NCBI RefSeq assembly: GCF_000525835.1
Contig: NZ_AODD01000022.1
Coordinates: forward strand, 31,764-95,763
DNA length: 64,000 nucleotides
Direction of reading: 5' to 3'
DNA from: Listeria grandensis FSL F6-0971
GTDB taxonomy: Bacteria; Bacillota; Bacilli; Lactobacillales; Listeriaceae
Below, in pieces: positions 60,634-64,000 of this stretch. How positions within the stretch are numbered: position 1 is the stretch's first letter; every line of letters begins with the position of its first letter. The position numbers and the translations under genes are program-made. The notes beneath the pieces are model-generated. The model was not told where the DNA came from. It did no database searches and was given only the letters and a program-made list of their open reading frames with translations.

Positions 60634-63600
60634 TTGACTAAATCAAAAATGAAAAAAGTTGTAACCAGTGCACTTGTTGCTAATCTGGTTATGGGGTCCA
60701 TAATCACTGCACTACCATTACACGGCGCTGCATCGGAGAATGAAACTATCACAAATACTGCAGAGAAAAAATTGGTTTCTAACCTAAAAGCTACACAGAA
60801 TCTATTGAAAAACACCAATTTTACTAGCACGACTAACAGTATTCCGGATTGGAATGCAGAATTCAATACTAATCTGGATTATAATACTTCAATAAATGCA
60901 TTTGGTACTAAGAACAGCGATGGGTGGTTTGATTTTACTCGTGTTGGTCTGCGGCCATTAGGAAACGGTTCTTTAGAAATACATGGAACAGCGAACAGTA
61001 TTATCGGTTTAAACCAAACTGTGAATACGATTCCTGGTAAAACGTACACTATAGCCTATAATTTCAATACCACCAAGTTTTCAACAAAAACAATGGCTAT
61101 AGGAACTGCGACGTATGCTGAATGTTCAGCAACCGATATAGCCTCAGGCGTAAAAGTGGGCACTCGTTCTGTAGCTAGTGGTGGGCATGCTGGTTCAGTA
61201 ACTCGGCCAAACGTTGAATGGCGTACAGGTCTTTCAGGTTCTGTTGAAATGACATTTGTTGCAACAGGTAATAAAACGAGAATATTTATCGGAAGCTCTG
61301 TTAATTCACAAACTCAAACAAATGAGCTCTATCAAACTATTTCCGGTTTAAGCCTATCAGGAGAAAACTATGCTCAGCTTGATGCCCCCGCGCTACAAGC
61401 AATTAAAAATCAAGATTCAAAAGTAACTGGCTCCTTGAATGGTTCTATCGAAGCGTTAAAGGAAGTCCAAATCTATAAAAATGATATTTTTGTAGGAACT
61501 GCCACGGTAACAGGACGGAACTTTGAAATGAATGTTACTGGATCTTCTGTTGGAGATGTTTATAAAGCGTACGCAGTAGATTTATGGGATGTAAAGAGTA
61601 ATCCAGCAACACAGACTGTAACAGCTAGTGCCATTGCAAAACCAACCATCAATACGATCAACGACAAATCTGTAAATGCATCTGGAACAGGAGAACCAAG
61701 CTCTACCCTCACATTAAAAATCGGTGACGCTACGTATACAGCTAATGTAAATGCAGATGGGAATTGGTCCACCACTATTACGAAACCAAAAGCAGGCCTT
61801 GTTGCAGAAGCTACATCTGTAAAAGCAGGTGTCACGAGTCCCAAAGAAACGACAACGGTTGTCGATGTAACAGCTCCGGACGCACCTATATTAAGCACTG
61901 TCACGGATAAAGACACACACGTCAAAGGAACCGGAGAAGCCAACACGACGGTCAAAATCAAACTGCCAAATAATACAGAAATAACAGGAACAGTAGACAC
62001 AGAAGGTAAGTTTGATGTTATCATTCCAGCACAAGCAAAAGATGCCGTGATTAGCGCAACGCTGACAGATGCAGCGAACAATGTCAGTTTAGCAGGGGCA
62101 ACAACGGTTGTTCACGCAGCACCTTCTGCACCACTCTTAGATACGGTGACAGATAAATCAACAAAAGTAACAGGAACCGGAGATGTCGGCAATACGGTCA
62201 CTGTAAAAATCACTGACAATGGTATGAGCATATCCTATACAGGTACTGTGGATGATTTCGGTGACTTCTCTATTCCAATCGACACACCAAAAGCAGGAGC
62301 AACTGTCGATGCCATTGCGAAAGATAAAACCAACGCACTGAGTCCAAAAACGTCTACAACTGTGAAGGATGTTACAGCACCAGATGCACCGAATGTAAAC
62401 ATAATCCTCGATACAGATACAACTATTACTGGTAACGGGGAAGCCAATTGCGATGTGAAGGTTACCTTGCCATCTGGAGGAGTCCTGACAGGTAGAACGA
62501 ATGCTACGGGTGTATTCACCATAGCTATACCAGCACAAGCCGCCGGTAAAGAAATCAAAGTCACATTGACCGATGCAGCAAGCAACGAAAGCACAGCAAC
62601 ACCAGTTATAGTACAATCAAGTGCGATTGCTAGTCCAACAATTAATAGCGTAACAACAGATGATACAACTGTAAAGGGAACTGGAACAACTGGAGCGACA
62701 GTCACATTAACTATAGGATCAGCAACATACACAGGAACAGTAATCGACGGCTCCTATGCTATATCCATTCCAAAACAAACGGTAGGCACAATTATTTCAG
62801 CAAAACAAGCACTAAATGGAAGAACAAGTGCTTCCGTAACAACAACCGTAACAGCAAGTAAAGAACTCGCGAAAACAACGATTAATCCGTTAACCAATGA
62901 CTCTACCATTGTTTCAGGAACAGGTGAGCCAAACGCTTCTATCGAGATTAAAAATGCTGCTGGAACTGTAATCGCAACTGGATCAACAGACGCAGAGGGC
63001 GACTACAGCTTGACGATTCCAAAACAAACAACAGGTGCCGTTGTGACAGCGAATGTAACGAAAGATGGTGAATCATCGAGCGCTTCTACAACCGTAACCA
63101 AACAAACAGCAGGTACTGTCGTTGTCAATGCAGCTTATTATGTAGGCTATGATACCAACGTCAAAGCAACCGTTTCTGGTGACGCAACAAAAGTATACCT
63201 TCTTGTAGGCGATACGAAATATACAACCGTTCCGGTAAGTGGAAGCTTCCAATATTATGCGAAAGACAAGATTACAAGCACAACACAAAACGCGTATATT
63301 GTAGCGACAGACGCATCTGGTAGAGAACTATCACGCGCGAAAGTAACATTAAAAGACGGCAACCTATTAAAAGGTGCGGTGACAGCGAACGGATTCACGA
63401 TCAGTGATTCTAGTTATGTATCAGGTTCCTTCACTGGCTCTGTCAGCAAAGTAGCCATTTCTGTCAACGGAACGGTGTACCCTGCCGTGGCTGTAGGCGC
63501 AAATAACAAATTCCAATACTACGCGAAAGACAAGATTAAAAATACAACGGATGTCGTGAAAGTCATTGGTTACAATTCCGAAGGCACATCCATTGCGACA

Positions 63601-64000
63601 TCAACGGTTACCTTGGCTGGTCCAGATAGCCTCACTGGTACGATTACACCAAACCCAAGTAATTTTGTCATTTCAACGGATGCGTATGTGAAAGGTACCT
63701 TTACTGGTAACGTGAAATATGTATCGCTCGTTGTCAACAGTGTAGAATCAGCGAAAGTGAACGTGATGGACGCAACAAACTGGCAGTACTATGCGAAAGG
63801 TAAAATTACGAACCCTACGGATGTTGTTTCTGTGAAAGGTTACAATGCCGCTGGAACGCTTGTAGACACGAAAACAATCACTGTCACACAAAACCCTGCA
63901 GGAACAAGCACGATTACACCAGCTGCATTTAAACTAAAAACAGACACGACTGTCAAAGGTACTTTCACTGGTAGTGTGAAAACTGTAGCCCTGAAAGTTG
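60634..64000 (+). CDS. Large secreted surface protein with Ig-like repeats, cut by the window edge
   Basis: Open from TTG 60634 (AAAAGGAG 9 nt upstream) to the edge: at least 1122 residues without a stop. Signal peptide TKSKMKKVVTSALVANLVMG... ending near residue 33. Then a lectin-like N-terminal domain (about 50-250) with WFDFTRVGLRPLGNGSLEI. Then about six Ig-like repeats of some 80-85 residues (about 329-828) marked by TxxTxVxGTGE and a following IPAQ/IPKQ. Then a second repeat type from about 829, marked by FQYYAKDKI / WQYYAKGKI and VKGTFTGxVK, at least three copies and continuing. The C-terminal anchor lies outside. Probably a Listeria-type adhesin; ligand unknown. Confidence 0.85.
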   Translation, partial: MTKSKMKKVVTSALVANLVMGSIITALPLHGAASENETITNTAEKKLVSNLKATQNLLKNTNFTSTTNSIPDWNAEFNTNLDYNTSINAFGTKNSDGWFDFTRVGLRPLGNGSLEIHGTANSIIGLNQTVNTIPGKTYTIAYNFNTTKFSTKTMAIGTATYAECSATDIASGVKVGTRSVASGGHAGSVTRPNVEWRTGLSGSVEMTFVATGNKTRIFIGSSVNSQTQTNELYQTISGLSLSGENYAQLDAPALQAIKNQDSKVTGSLNGSIEALKEVQIYKNDIFVGTATVTGRNFEMNVTGSSVGDVYKAYAVDLWDVKSNPATQTVTASAIAKPTINTINDKSVNASGTGEPSSTLTLKIGDATYTANVNADGNWSTTITKPKAGLVAEATSVKAGVTSPKETTTVVDVTAPDAPILSTVTDKDTHVKGTGEANTTVKIKLPNNTEITGTVDTEGKFDVIIPAQAKDAVISATLTDAANNVSLAGATTVVHAAPSAPLLDTVTDKSTKVTGTGDVGNTVTVKITDNGMSISYTGTVDDFGDFSIPIDTPKAGATVDAIAKDKTNALSPKTSTTVKDVTAPDAPNVNIILDTDTTITGNGEANCDVKVTLPSGGVLTGRTNATGVFTIAIPAQAAGKEIKVTLTDAASNESTATPVIVQSSAIASPTINSVTTDDTTVKGTGTTGATVTLTIGSATYTGTVIDGSYAISIPKQTVGTIISAKQALNGRTSASVTTTVTASKELAKTTINPLTNDSTIVSGTGEPNASIEIKNAAGTVIATGSTDAEGDYSLTIPKQTTGAVVTANVTKDGESSSASTTVTKQTAGTVVVNAAYYVGYDTNVKATVSGDATKVYLLVGDTKYTTVPVSGSFQYYAKDKITSTTQNAYIVATDASGRELSRAKVTLKDGNLLKGAVTANGFTISDSSYVSGSFTGSVSKVAISVNGTVYPAVAVGANNKFQYYAKDKIKNTTDVVKVIGYNSEGTSIATSTVTLAGPDSLTGTITPNPSNFVISTDAYVKGTFTGNVKYVSLVVNSVESAKVNVMDATNWQYYAKGKITNPTDVVSVKGYNAAGTLVDTKTITVTQNPAGTSTITPAAFKLKTDTTVKGTFTGSVKTVALKV

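Overview
The window looks like the chromosome of a low-GC Gram-positive of the family Listeriaceae, most likely a Listeria of the 'sensu lato' group rather than L. monocytogenes. The core order matches the L. monocytogenes block around lmo2452-lmo2487 as I remember it: esterase, eno, gpmI, tpiA, pgk, gap, cggR, rpoN, dipeptidase, MmpL transporter, TetR, clpP, OYE oxidoreductase, whiA, yvcK, rapZ, galM/galE, trxB, TPR protein, acetyltransferase, ppaX, lgt, hprK, and PspC/DUF4097 proteins. Unlike L. monocytogenes, it carries a lipM-lipA lipoate synthesis pair, a complete Leloir operon (galKETM with a LacI-type regulator and pgcA), and a large agr-type signalling island next to clpP.

Layout. 1-5.4 kb: UvrA-like ABC protein, two alpha/beta hydrolases (one without its nucleophile Ser) and a secreted/membrane protein pair. 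5.4-12.8 kb: glycolytic operon cggR-gap-pgk-tpiA-gpmI-eno, with a textbook CggR operator. 13-20 kb: rpoN, dipeptidase, MmpL/TetR and uvsE. 19.8-20.8 kb: a secreted protein/small membrane protein pair beside tRNA-Arg. 21-35 kb: clpP, then the agr island and its accessory genes. 35-45 kb: namA, rapZ-yvcK-whiA, lipM-lipA with a divergent RRNPP-type regulator, a DNA glycosylase and pgcA. 45-51 kb: galactose operon. 51-60 kb: trxB, TPR protein, ppaX, lgt, hprK and envelope-stress type PspC/DUF4097 genes. 60.6 kb to the right edge: the start of a large secreted Ig-repeat protein.

The most notable content is 21.6-34.8 kb. A complete agr quorum-sensing operon (agrB, a 53-aa agrD that fell below the usual ORF cutoff, agrC, agrA, and a novel first gene) lies beside a seven-gene operon. 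That operon encodes five AgrC-like multi-pass sensors that keep the phospho-acceptor His motif but stop before any ATPase domain. It also encodes one protein with an intact ATPase domain whose acceptor His is Gln, and a second AgrA-like LytTR regulator. The parts look like a histidine kinase split between several sensor/acceptor subunits and one shared catalytic subunit. Four promoters in the island share a tandem operator: two about 11-bp repeats exactly 21 bp apart, ending a fixed distance from the -10 (37-38 nt). They drive the agr operon, the split-kinase operon, a small membrane protein gene and a secreted-protein operon, so this looks like one self-regulating regulon.

Caution on sequence quality: at least eight genes, including the single gap gene, carry single-base indels, mostly in A/T runs. 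Loss of gap would be severely deleterious, so many of these are probably sequencing errors, and I annotate those genes across the frameshift. The truncation of the array sensors is not explained this way, because each stop codon abuts or overlaps the next gene.
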